Source of the DNA: Mesostigma viride
Lineage: Eukaryota > Streptophyta > Mesostigmatophyceae > Mesostigmatales > Mesostigmataceae
Direction of reading: 5' to 3'
Assembly (NCBI GenBank): GCA_009746045.1
Contig: RPFO01001965.1
Location: forward strand, 64,001-109,869
DNA length: 45,869 nt
The position numbers and the translations under genes are program-made. Below are positions 23,514 through 31,683 of this stretch, piece after piece (position 1 is the stretch's first letter; each line of letters opens with the position of its first letter). Under the pieces are notes generated by a model, which searched no databases, had not been told where the DNA came from, and saw nothing but the letters and a program-made list of their open reading frames with translations.

Positions 23514-24269
23514 ATGACGCTCACAAAACAAATGGCGACGGAACGCATACTGGAGTACGCGGGACTCGCGGCCATCATCCCGTCCCTCCCCGGCGGGCGC
23601 CGATCGTTCGTGAGGCGCATGAACCGGCAGGTGCGCTGGACGGGCGGCGGCAAGGCCTTCCTGCTGAACTACCCGGAGAGCAGGCGCCAGGTGCTGGTCG
23701 TCGGGGGGTCGGGCGGCCACGGGTTCTCGGGGGCTGACCCGAGCGCCGACTCGGAGATGGTGATGGAGGCCTCGTTGGGCGTGCGCTTCCACAGGGGGTA
23801 CCTCGCGAGCGCGCGCTCCCTGTGCGAGCACCTCCTGACGCACCCGAGCATGGTCAAGCGGGGCGGCGGCTGGCACATGGACATCACGGGCGGCGGCAAC
23901 GGGGGGGCGGTGGGCGTGATAGCGGGCAGCCTCCTGACGCGGCGGCAGACGGACGTGGGCGAGGTCGTCACGTTCAGCCAGCCGGCGGTGACGGACGCGG
24001 CGGGGGCGGACACGCTGCGTGGGACCCTGTCCCTTACGCGCGTGGTGCCCTCCAAAGGGGAGGAGGAGGAGGGCCACTTCGGCGACAGGGTGACGGTCCG
24101 GGCGCGCGGCTGCCCGCGATGCGCGGGAGATTGTATAGCGTGGTACGTGTCCGCCCTCGCGAACAATATCACGCACGGTAGTAGCGACACGAGCGGCGAT
24201 GGCGGCAGGCACGACAGCGAACAGCACGACAGCGAGACGAAGGAGTGCGCATGCGCTTGTCTATTTTGA
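23514..24269 (+). CDS. Lipase class 3-like protein lacking the catalytic serine
   Basis: From the ATG at 23514 (MTLTKQMATERILEYAGLAA) about 251 aa. The order of strands and helices is that of alpha/beta-hydrolase lipases of class 3: VLVVGGSGGHG (first strand), SLGVRFHRGYLASARSLCEH (helix before the elbow), WHMDITGGGNGGAVGVIAGS (nucleophile elbow), EVVTFSQPAV and LSLTRVVPSKG (strand after the catalytic Asp). The elbow reads G-G-N-G-G where G-x-S-x-G is expected: the nucleophile position is Asn (codon 23898-23900). It is therefore probably a pseudoenzyme, or the family call is wrong. The tail is Ser/Asp/His/Cys-rich and overlaps the next gene by 71 bases. Confidence 0.7.
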   Translation: MTLTKQMATERILEYAGLAAIIPSLPGGRRSFVRRMNRQVRWTGGGKAFLLNYPESRRQVLVVGGSGGHGFSGADPSADSEMVMEASLGVRFHRGYLASARSLCEHLLTHPSMVKRGGGWHMDITGGGNGGAVGVIAGSLLTRRQTDVGEVVTFSQPAVTDAAGADTLRGTLSLTRVVPSKGEEEEGHFGDRVTVRARGCPRCAGDCIAWYVSALANNITHGSSDTSGDGGRHDSEQHDSETKECACACLF

Positions 24270-25391
24270 CAACAACAGCACGACACGGCCGCACCCCCAG
24301 GTGGCCCGCGCACTCGGCGCAACGGCCGCGACACTCTACGGCAACGCGTCAAGCTCGCACAAGGCGGGCAGGGAGTCCCACGACGTGGTGGAGGACTCCC
24401 GCCGCACCCTGGCACGACACCTGGGCGTGCGTCCGGGCGACGTGATTTTCACGGGGGGCGCGACCGAGTCCAACAACATCATCATCCACAGCGTGCTGGA
24501 GCGCGCGCGGGGGCGGGGCGTGGTTCTTACCACGAAGGTTGAGCACCCGAGCGTGCTCCAGCCGCTGCTGCACGTGCGCAAGGCCTCCCGCGGCGGCGTG
24601 AAGGTGGTCCAGCTGCCGGTCGACCGCGAGGGCTTCGTGCGGATGGACAGCCTGCGCGAGGCGGTCAAGAAGTGGGGCGGACGCATCAAGCTGGTATCGG
24701 TCATTTACGCGAACAACGAGATAGGGACGGTGCAGGACATGGGGGCGATACGCAGGGCGGTGGGCAAGGGCGTGCACATCCACGCGGACACGACACAGGT
24801 GGCGGGCAAGGCGCCGCTGGGTAAGGACCAGCGGTTCATGGACAGCTTTACGGTTTCGGGACACAAGATCCATGGGGTGAAGGGCGTGGGCGCGCTCGTG
24901 GTGCGCGCGGGGGCGGACTCGGTGGTCCCGCTGATGCACGGGGGCGGACAGGAGCGCGGCGTGCGGCCGGGGACGGAGAGCCCGCCCCTGATCGCGAGCC
25001 TGGCGCAAGCGGCGTCCATCAACATGAGCCGGGCGGGGCGCGCCCGGTGGCGTAGGACGGCCGAGTACGCCGCCAGGGTGCGGGAGGGGCTGGGGGGCTG
25101 GGGGCTTCCTTCAACGGGCCGGCCGACCCGGGGCGTAGGATGGCCAACCTGGTCAGTTTCGCGCTTCCGGGCACGGACGGTCGCGCGATGGTGGAGTGGC
25201 TCTCCCGCTGCGGGATCTGCGCGAACGTGGGCAGCGCCTGCTCGAAGATGAAGCGGAGCCGCGTGCTGCGTGCGGTCGGCGTGCCCGAGGAGACGGCGCG
25301 CGGCACGGTGCGCTTGGGACTTTCGGCGTACACGACGCAGCAGGACGTGGATTACCTTCTTTCGTGCCTGCGGCGGTTTCAGAAGACGTAG
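24199..25391 (+). CDS. Cysteine desulfurase (NifS/IscS-like), frame break at G run
   Basis: A PLP enzyme of aminotransferase class V: YFDNNSTTRPHPQVARAL, FTGGATESNNIIIHSVLERA, KVEHPSV, YANNEIGTVQDMGAIR, HADTTQV, and the PLP lysine in SGHKIHGVKGVGALV (Lys codon 24865-24867), then GGGQERGVRPGT. The frame changes in the G run 25100-25104; the other frame (25105-25391) carries the active-site loop NVGSACSKM with the catalytic Cys (codon 25239-25241) and the normal C-terminus. The enzyme takes sulfur from cysteine for iron-sulfur clusters or tRNA thiolation. NifS-like genes are known in a few NCLDVs, including asfarviruses. Start at 24199 overlaps the lipase-like gene. The Rieske protein in this window is an Fe-S client, but the two genes are far apart. 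Confidence 0.9.
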
Positions 25392-25956
25392 CCCGGGTCC
25401 TCGGCGGATGCCATGAACGCGCACTGGCGGGCGGCGTGGCCCTTGCGCGCCTTTGCGGGCACCGCCCTGCGCGCCCTGTACACGCGCTTCAGGGGCGCCC
25501 ACACGCGGTACTGGCCCATGGCTTGGGGGGCGTGCCTAGGACATTATCCTGATCCTCGGAAGCGCCGTCCTGGGTGCGGGGCTGAGTGCGGGGTTCTTGT
25601 GACGGGGTGACGGGTCCTGCATCGCCCAGAGGGGGGTCTCCGTTGACACCGCCATCACCCCCTGTCCCGCCGTTGGCATTCTTGTCCGTCTTGGGTTCGT
25701 ACACGTGGGTGACGGTCACGTGGTTGGGGGAGATGTGCGGGGCGGACCAGTGCAGCATGTACGGGTAGTAGTACGGATGGTACGGGCGGTACGGCGGAGC
25801 GGGAGGGCGGCGGAGGTACGGGCGGTCGTACGGCTGAGCCGCCTGCCTACGGTGCAGCGAGCAAAAGCCCCCCGTCGTCCACCGCCTGCAAGGGATACCA
25901 GAACTCGTGTAAGCGAACCCGCAGCGGCGTCTCAACATATCGAGTCTCTCAGACAA
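25378..25956 (-). CDS. Hypothetical protein with N-terminal Cys/His motif, frame break at G6 run
   Basis: The N-terminus RRRCGFAYTSSGIPCRRWTT then GGFCSLHRR is a C-x-C...C-x2-H-type knuckle of the form seen in many giant-virus proteins. A Tyr/Pro/Arg-rich stretch (PYRPYHPYYYPYMLHW) and a disordered linker follow. The ORF stops at 25489, but after a one-base change at the six G's 25525-25530 the frame continues into a natural basic C-terminus (VWAPLKRVYRARRAVPAKAR; QCAFMASAEDPGYVF) that stops at 25378, overlapping the desulfurase end by 14 bases. Family and function not recognised. Confidence 0.65.
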
Positions 25957-26033
25957 TAAAGGGTCATATTATATTTCCAGTTAGCTGTTTACTCCACCGT
26001 GGGAGGAAAGAAACAAAAAATAAAAAGGTGTGG

Positions 26034-26164
26034 TGGTTCGAACCCGCGTTTCTCGGTCATCTTCCCAGTCAAGGGTAGCGACTCCACGCCTGTCCGCCCC
26101 GTCAGCTGCGAGCCTCGGGTCCGCGGTTCTGTCATCTTCCCAGTCAAGGGTAGCCACTCCACGC
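26034..26164. repeat. Duplicated 34-bp block at 75-bp spacing, with a B-box-like motif
   Basis: gtcatcttcccagtcaaggg and the following tagcNactccacgc occur at 26056-26089 and 26131-26164 with one mismatch. ggttcgaaccc lies just left of the first copy (26035-26045) and reads as a tRNA T-loop/B box on either strand. The 75-bp spacing is about the size of a tRNA gene, but I cannot fold either copy into a proper cloverleaf. The 250-bp gap 25957-26209 otherwise shows no gene. Confidence 0.6.
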
Positions 26165-26209
26165 GATCCCTCCGCCCGCAGGCGATGGCAATCCATCGTT
26201 TTTTTCCCC

Positions 26210-26902
26210 TTATAAGCGTGTTTTTTCTGGGGGGTGGCGGGCGGGGCTATCGGGGTTATTGGGCGTATCCCCCCACCCCAACTTCAATCTGTCCTTGATC
26301 AGCCGGACCACGTGCATGTACGCGGTAGGCACCAGGATCGTGTCGGCGGCGAAGTGGTCGCCGTGCACGTCCACGACCTGCGCCCCCTGGGGCGCGGCGA
26401 TGCACGCCATCTGCAGCAGGTCCGCCCTGCCGATCGCCCTCCCGTCCGACGCGTGCACGAACACGACTTTGGCCCGCTCCGGCCTCCCCTCCATGCGCCC
26501 CAGGGCGAGCAGGAAGGTCTCGGGCGCGGCCACCGCCAGCACGCCGCGGAAGAGCTCCTCCACCTCGACGAGGCCGTCCCGCGTCTTGCCGTTCAGACAC
26601 TCGGCCAGGTGGGCCGCCATCTCCCGGTCGCGGCTCGGCGCCGTCCACAGACTTGCGGACTGGTCGCGCCGGCTCACGCCGTCCACGTAGAGCCGGAACC
26701 ATTCGGACGCCCTGACCCTCCTCAGCAGGGCGGCGTGCAGGGCGCAGTACTCGTCAAGGGTGATGGGACGGTCGTCCTCGGGGGCCGCGCCGTCCGCGGC
26801 CAGGGAAAGGAGCGCGGACAGGGACGGGGTGTCGTTCCTCCCCCTTGGCGGCGGCGCGTGCGGCCACACGTACTCGGGCAGGTCGTCCGTGTTCACGAGC
26901 AT
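26210..26902 (-). CDS. Hypothetical protein beside the DNA methyltransferase
   Basis: With the ATG at 26902, about 230 aa starting MLVNTDDLPEYVWPHAPPPR. It has helical segments (ITLDEYCALHAALLRRVRAS; REMAAHLAECLNGK) and an alpha/beta half (AKVVFVHASDGRAIGRADLL; CIAAPQGAQVVDVHGDHFAA; YMHVVRLIKDRLKL). Not recognised. It is divergent from the methyltransferase with a 23-bp gap, so a restriction partner was considered, but no PD-(D/E)XK or HNH motif is visible. Confidence 0.65.
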   Translation of the reverse strand: MLVNTDDLPEYVWPHAPPPRGRNDTPSLSALLSLAADGAAPEDDRPITLDEYCALHAALLRRVRASEWFRLYVDGVSRRDQSASLWTAPSRDREMAAHLAECLNGKTRDGLVEVEELFRGVLAVAAPETFLLALGRMEGRPERAKVVFVHASDGRAIGRADLLQMACIAAPQGAQVVDVHGDHFAADTILVPTAYMHVVRLIKDRLKLGWGDTPNNPDSPARHPPEKTRL

Positions 26903-26925
26903 TTTGTGTGTGCGTATATGCAAAG

Positions 26926-27858
26926 ATGGTGAGGGTATGGCGTCACATCGACCTGTTCGCGGGCCTGGGCGGCTTCTCGTTGGGCCTCAAGAAGGTCCTC
27001 GACGTCCGCACGGTGATGGCCGTGGAGATGAACCCGACGGCTTGCAAGGTGTACGAGATCCTGAACGACGTGGCCCCGATTTGCGACAAAATAGAGAACG
27101 TGCCCGACGAGACCATCCCCAAGGCTGACATCCTCACGGCCGGGTTCCCCTGTCAGGCGTTCAGCGCCGCCGGGCTGCAGCACGGGATGCGCGACGTACG
27201 GACGAGGGGCATCCGCCACATATTCCGATTCATCGAGAAGTCTGACCCCCGGTACGTCATCCTGGAGAACGTGCCGGCCATCCAGCGGTTCCCCGTGTTC
27301 AAGCGGATCGTGCACAACCTACGCAAGCACGGGTATTACGTGGCGCACCAGGTGCTGAGCACGCACCTGCACGCGGGGCTGCGGCAGAAGCGCAAGAGGG
27401 TGTTCATCGTGGCCAGCAAGAAGATGATCCCCGGCAGCTTCCCCCCGCCCGAGGTTGGCCGCACGGACAGCTTCGACTTCAAGCAGACGGCTCCGGCGCG
27501 GTACTACCTGAAACCCGGCAGCCGGATGCACAAGGTGCTCAAGGGCTCGCGCCAGGGGCAGTTCCTGTCGGCCAATTACAGCTTCGAGCCCAGGAAGGAC
27601 ATGGTGGCGCCGACCCAGCGCGCGTCCCAGGGCGCCAACAAGGGGGCCAGGATCTACATCCGCGACCCGCGGGGGCTGCGCACGCTCACCGAGGAGGAGG
27701 CGTTTCGTTTGCAGGGGATCCCGCAGGGGCGGATCGAGCGGCTGAAGGCGAGCGTGAGCATGAACTCGATCCTGAAGATGGTGGGCAACAGCGTCAGCCC
27801 GCGTTTGGTGGCGAAGGTGGCCGCCGGGCTGATGGGGCTTACAGGGGCGCAAAAATAA
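26926..27858 (+). CDS. DNA (cytosine-5) methyltransferase
   Basis: 310 aa from the ATG at 26926. All main C5-MTase motifs are present in order: I, HIDLFAGLGGFSLGLKKV; II-like, VMAVEMNPTACKVYEI; IV, ILTAGFPCQAFSAAG with the catalytic PCQ Cys; VI, YVILENVPAI; VIII, LRQKRKRVFIVA; IX-X, LRTLTEEEAFRLQGIP and MVGNSVSPRLV. The variable target-recognition region between VIII and IX is short. It methylates cytosine C5 at a specific DNA site, as many chlorovirus enzymes do to protect viral DNA. No restriction enzyme is recognised next to it, so it may act alone in self-marking or silencing. The upstream 27 codons of the longer ORF overlap the divergent gene and are not needed. Confidence 0.95.
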   Translation: MVRVWRHIDLFAGLGGFSLGLKKVLDVRTVMAVEMNPTACKVYEILNDVAPICDKIENVPDETIPKADILTAGFPCQAFSAAGLQHGMRDVRTRGIRHIFRFIEKSDPRYVILENVPAIQRFPVFKRIVHNLRKHGYYVAHQVLSTHLHAGLRQKRKRVFIVASKKMIPGSFPPPEVGRTDSFDFKQTAPARYYLKPGSRMHKVLKGSRQGQFLSANYSFEPRKDMVAPTQRASQGANKGARIYIRDPRGLRTLTEEEAFRLQGIPQGRIERLKASVSMNSILKMVGNSVSPRLVAKVAAGLMGLTGAQK

Positions 27859-27882
27859 TGTCAGTCTAGCAGAGAGAGACGG

Positions 27883-28640
27883 ATGCGACCGAAGAAGAGC
27901 GCGATACACGAGGGCGTGCGAGCCCTGCACCGACTGGCCCAGAAGGCGATGGACGCGCCCGAGGACACGCCGCAGCAGCGGAGGCAGAAGGCGCGCGCTC
28001 TGTCCGAGCTGCTGATCCCTATGATGCGCGTCCACCAGGCGCGGACGGGGTCGCTGTTCGACGATCTGGACTACTACCCCCGTACGTTCACGCGGGCTAC
28101 GGAGCAGGTGAGCTGTACTGGGACGACGACGCCGACGCTCCCTCGGAGAAGGATGAAGAGAGGGATGACCTTGCTGTCGGCCCTGATGATGATGCTGATG
28201 GTGGTAGTGGCGATGAGCCCGGGCGTGCTGATGGTCGTCGTGCCGATGAGCCGGCCGGGCGTGATGATGATGCTGATGGTGGTAGTGGCGATGAGCCCGG
28301 GCGTGCTGATGGTCGTCGTGCCGATGAGCCGGCCGGGCGTGATGATGATGCTGCAACTGCTGCTGCCCCCGATGGCGGTCGTCGTGCCGATGAGCCCGGG
28401 CGTGATGATGATGCTGCTGCTGGTGCCCCTCCCCCTGCCGTCCCTGAGGCTGCTACTGCTGGTGCCCCCCCCTGCTCCCCCCCTGCTGTCCCTGAGGCTC
28501 ATGCTGCTGGTGCCCCCCCCCCTGCCCCCCCCCTGCTGTCCCTGAGGCTGATGCTGCTGGTGCCCCCCCCCCTGCTCCCCCCCCTGCTGTCCCTGAGTCT
28601 GATGCTGCTGGTGCCCCCCCCCCTGCTCCTGTTAGTGCTA
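27883..28640 (+). CDS. N-terminal helical segment followed by acidic and Pro/Ala repeats, frame-broken
   Basis: The first 66 codons encode a helical basic segment (MRPKKSAIHEGVRALHRLAQ; ALSELLIPMMRVHQARTG; LFDDLDYYP). After the C5 run 28077-28081 the sensible frame changes: YVHAGYGAGELYWDDDADAP and then Asp/Gly/Arg repeats of 78 bp (28185-28340). From 28430 to 28640 a C-rich repeat of roughly 50 bp encodes Pro/Ala/Gly (GAPPPA type) in one frame. That frame runs without a stop into VSAKTFIT and the MRDR start at 28655, so this may be the N-terminus of one very large protein extending to 32549. Confidence 0.55.
28185..28640. repeat. 78-bp and ~50-bp tandem repeats
   Basis: gatgatgatgctgatggtgg starts at 28185 and 28263 and a partial third unit at 28341 (period 78). 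Then ctgctgtccctgag / gctgctggtgccccccccc units repeat about four times between 28431 and 28640, with C runs of 6-11 that vary in length between units. Confidence 0.85.
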
Positions 28641-28654
28641 AAACATTTATAACA

Positions 28655-30661
28655 ATGAGAGATAGGGCACACAGGTATGTATATTCGGATCTTGCCACTC
28701 CGGAAGGAGTACAGATTCAAATTGAGTATCTCCTGGCGCGTGCACCAGGCGGTAAACCCGATACAACAACCAGCAAAATGATAGAAGGGTTTACAGAAAG
28801 AAAGGACTCGCTAGAACTGAAAGCGGATATTGAGGAGGCGAAAACGTCAGTGAACGCTGCCTGGTCAAAGTACACCGTCGAAGAAATGTGGGACAAGCAT
28901 AAATATTTGAAAAACAGAATCGAAAAACACCAAAAGGACAAACGCACATATCAAGAGCTAGAGGAACTGCACAGGGCATGGTTTAGGTTCAATGATATGG
29001 CGCGTGCTAAAGAACAACACAGTGTAGAGGAACTGGATAAGGCAGCGAAGGAGCAGATAAGGGAGGTAGACGCAAAAATCCTCGATAGGCAAGTGATATC
29101 AGACACAGAAGGAGAACGAATAATAAAAAAACTGACAACAATCCTAGAGGGCGCCTCGCGTGCCAGCAATGCTGTTGATGAAGCCGCGGCCGAAAGCGCT
29201 AAGGCATTGACAGGTGAGATAAAGAGGTATATCAACAAGATAGACACCGTGTTGAAGCAGGGCGCAGAGGAAGACAAGGAACTGAAAGGACTTCTAGAGG
29301 GCGTCGAGGGGCTGAACCTGCAAGAGGTCCAGAAAAGGTTTAACAAGGCAAAAAAGCTTTATCACAGATCACAAGGAAATGGGGTGATTGCAGAACTCGG
29401 AGAACGTATCTACTTTTTAAAGCAGGTTGACAAGTTAAGTAAATCGAGGCAAGAAAGAATTAGTTTTCTCGACAAATCTTTGAAGACAATTAAAGGCAAA
29501 GATAGCACAGATCTCTTATGGGCGGTACAAGATTTACAACGAACATGGGACGCACTTCCGAAAGAAATGAAGGAGGAGGAGGCGGTGCAAGCAAAAGCGA
29601 AAGAATTTACAGATCTGGCATCGAATGCCATCCGAGATGAACTCGATAGACTTTATAACACCGACAAAAATGGGTGGCTAACCCGTGTCACTAAATTGCC
29701 AGCATACGGCGGGGGGCGTGAAGAGCTGGCATCGCGCCTGGAATCCGCACTTGGCGATTGGCAACCGTCCAAGCATGGGCTGATCCAGGACGAGAATGTT
29801 AGAAAAAGGGGGGAGGAGCTTCTCGCACAAGTAAAGTCCGAGCTTTCTAGGCGAGAGGGGTCGGGGGCGAAGGGGGCACTGCCTGTCGACAACGTCTTGG
29901 CACAACTGGAAGCCGAAAATGCGGGGGGGGACGCCGCCGTGGCCGAACTGGAAGCGTTGTTTCAAAACGCTAAGACCCCCGCCGAATTGGAAACAGCAAA
30001 GAACGCGGCATTTAGCTTGCTTAAGAGGGCGTTTGATGATAAGCTCGTTGATGATAAGCTCGCTGAAAAAGCGTCAGAAGAATACGTGAATGCGTTACAT
30101 AGAATTGACCCGATAGGTTGGGCCAGTTTTGTCAATGCTGTGGAGCCGAAAATGGACAAAATGGATGACGGCAGCCTTCTCACATACATGAATTTGGCCA
30201 CTGACGCATTAAAAAGGATAAAGGCGATCATCCAATCCCCGCCACCCAAGCTGAGCCCTTTTTATATCGAGGGTGCGAAGGCTATGGCCGAAGTATTGAA
30301 TGAACGTCTGGACAGCGTACAGGTGGAAGCGCGAATGCGCAATATCAGAAAACGAGCGGCACAGGGGGAGGAGGAGGCGGATAGCGACGAGGAGGCAGGC
30401 GATGGCGGCGGGGTGGCAATGGCGGAGGGGTTGGCGATGGCGGCGGGGTTGGCGATGGCGGCGGGGTTGGCGATGGCGGCGGGGTTGGCGATGGCGGCGG
30501 GGTTGGCGATGGCGGCGGGGTTGGCGATGGCGGCGGGGGTGGCGATGGCGGCGGGGGTGGCGGTGGCGGTGGCGGTGACGCGGAGGTGCAGGCTCTCGTG
30601 GACGACGCCTGGGGGCCTATGGCGATTGTGCCATACAGCGGACCGCGGACACGGCCGCTGA
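28655..30661 (+). CDS. Large coiled-coil protein with Gly-rich repeat end; AT-richer than its surroundings
   Basis: MRDRAHRYVYSDLATPEGVQ then about 550 residues of charged, helical sequence without recognisable catalytic motifs (KKLTTILEGASRASNAVDEA; LNLQEVQKRFNKAKKLYHRS; ALHRIDPIGWASFVNAVEPK). Base composition shifts here from very GC-rich to near-balanced with many A-rich codons, unlike the neighbours, hinting at recent transfer or different selection. The end enters an 18-bp repeat (30414-30560) read as A-M-A-A-G-L; in the frame one base away it reads G-D-G-G-G-V and joins the next segment. One G seems missing from the G4 run 30410-30413 (sister units have five). Not recognised; perhaps a scaffold, tegument-like or host-derived protein. 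Confidence 0.7.
   Translation: MRDRAHRYVYSDLATPEGVQIQIEYLLARAPGGKPDTTTSKMIEGFTERKDSLELKADIEEAKTSVNAAWSKYTVEEMWDKHKYLKNRIEKHQKDKRTYQELEELHRAWFRFNDMARAKEQHSVEELDKAAKEQIREVDAKILDRQVISDTEGERIIKKLTTILEGASRASNAVDEAAAESAKALTGEIKRYINKIDTVLKQGAEEDKELKGLLEGVEGLNLQEVQKRFNKAKKLYHRSQGNGVIAELGERIYFLKQVDKLSKSRQERISFLDKSLKTIKGKDSTDLLWAVQDLQRTWDALPKEMKEEEAVQAKAKEFTDLASNAIRDELDRLYNTDKNGWLTRVTKLPAYGGGREELASRLESALGDWQPSKHGLIQDENVRKRGEELLAQVKSELSRREGSGAKGALPVDNVLAQLEAENAGGDAAVAELEALFQNAKTPAELETAKNAAFSLLKRAFDDKLVDDKLAEKASEEYVNALHRIDPIGWASFVNAVEPKMDKMDDGSLLTYMNLATDALKRIKAIIQSPPPKLSPFYIEGAKAMAEVLNERLDSVQVEARMRNIRKRAAQGEEEADSDEEAGDGGGVAMAEGLAMAAGLAMAAGLAMAAGLAMAAGLAMAAGLAMAAGVAMAAGVAVAVAVTRRCRLSWTTPGGLWRLCHTADRGHGR
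30414..30580. repeat. 18-bp tandem repeat (ggcgatggcggcggggtt), about eight units
   Basis: Nearly perfect units; the last two have an extra g (gggggt), changing the frame relation. In the frame consistent with the downstream segment it encodes a Gly-Asp-Gly-Gly-Gly-Val repeat. Confidence 0.9.
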
Positions 30662-31683
30662 CATTCAGCTTGGCAGGACCCTCAATTAATTTCTGGGACA
30701 TTCAGGACGCCATTCGCGCGTACCATGGCGCACAGCCCATCACCGGCATCAGGGGACCTATGGCGATTGTGCCATACAACGAACCCTGGGACACTCTCTT
30801 CCCGTACGCCAATCGCGCGGCCCATGGCGCACAGAATTCTATGGCGATTCTTCCCGTTGGTGTCGGTTTGGGCGGATCTAAGAGGAAGGCGGGAGGACCC
30901 CTAAACCCTCCGAGGAAAACAATCGGTCCCAGGTCCTTAAATACAAAGAGGCGGGAACGAACACGTAATGCGAGACAGGGGATATTCCCTCCCAAGGATA
31001 TGATATCCTTGTCAGATATGATATATGACCGGGGCAAGGGTCGTGGGGCTACCCGCAGTAACGACACGCCGGAACGGCGATTCCCCGACTCTTTCATGCA
31101 AAGTAACGTGAACCCGTCATTTGAGCCTGATCAGGGAAACTCGAAAGAATGGTCTGCCTTATCCCAAAGCGTGGCGCAGGCAGACAACGGGGACGGCCCC
31201 TGGAGGTTTAGTGACGCAAACTTCAACGTGCTAGCGGCGGCAATGGCCGAGGAGAGACTGCGCAAAAATTTACGTCGATTTGAGGATGAACGATTAAGAA
31301 GGGGAGGAGAGCCCGTGGACGAGGGGAGACGACGGAGCAGCGGGGGGGCATCGGCCAGGGTCGAGGAGGGCGACAGGAGGGGGTCTACCGGGGGCATCAG
31401 AGGGAAGACGGGCAAGGTCACCCCCCTCTTCGATGAACTCATGAGCTTGAGGGCGCATACGGGTACAAGGGCGGCGAAGGGTACCCCCCTACTAGAAGAG
31501 TTAAGGATGTTGAGGGAGCAAAAGGCGCAAATGCAAGGGGGGGGGGCGTTGAGCACGATGATACCGCTCTACTCGCGATGCCGAATTCGGGCATTGAGGC
31601 GGAAACGGGACAGAAACCGGCAGGGGCTTCGACAACGATTATGGGAGTGCAGGAAAGTGTGGGGCGATTCAATCAAATTATGA
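30586..31683 (+). CDS. Middle segment of the large repeat-rich protein
   Basis: Sequence after the Gly repeat: VQALVDDAWGPMAIVPYSGP, a second GPMAIVPYNEP and a third NSMAILPVGVG give a degenerate M-A-I-V-P-Y repeat of about 45 residues; then a basic region (GGPLNPPRKTIGPRSLNTKR) and a charged helical part (AMAEERLRKNLRRFEDERLR). The first codon is probably not a start; the frame is open leftwards through the Gly repeat. On the right the natural frame changes at the G10 run 31537-31546 into the next segment, so I read this as the middle of one protein. No known domain seen. Confidence 0.6.
   Translation: MQALVDDAWGPMAIVPYSGPRTRPLTFSLAGPSINFWDIQDAIRAYHGAQPITGIRGPMAIVPYNEPWDTLFPYANRAAHGAQNSMAILPVGVGLGGSKRKAGGPLNPPRKTIGPRSLNTKRRERTRNARQGIFPPKDMISLSDMIYDRGKGRGATRSNDTPERRFPDSFMQSNVNPSFEPDQGNSKEWSALSQSVAQADNGDGPWRFSDANFNVLAAAMAEERLRKNLRRFEDERLRRGGEPVDEGRRRSSGGASARVEEGDRRGSTGGIRGKTGKVTPLFDELMSLRAHTGTRAAKGTPLLEELRMLREQKAQMQGGGALSTMIPLYSRCRIRALRRKRDRNRQGLRQRLWECRKVWGDSIKL

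Noticed and set aside
25413-25610. Plus-strand 65-aa ORF (MNAHWRAAWPLRAFAG...)
   Set aside because: It lies opposite the C-terminal part of the minus-strand gene that becomes continuous after a one-base change at 25525-25530; the minus-strand reading has the more natural composition.
26030-26100. Minus-strand tRNA gene suggested by ggttcgaaccc and a ccc-ttgactg-gg loop
   Set aside because: No acceptor stem and mismatched anticodon and T stems; kept only as a B-box-like motif.
28453-28720. Minus-strand Gly/Ser/Arg repeats resembling collagen-like proteins
   Set aside because: They are the complement of the C-rich Pro/Ala repeats; the plus strand is open into a long coiled-coil gene, and the minus ORFs have no non-repetitive part.
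30345-30701. Minus-strand poly-Pro/Thr protein
   Set aside because: Reverse reading of the 18-bp Gly-rich repeat; no independent coding signal.
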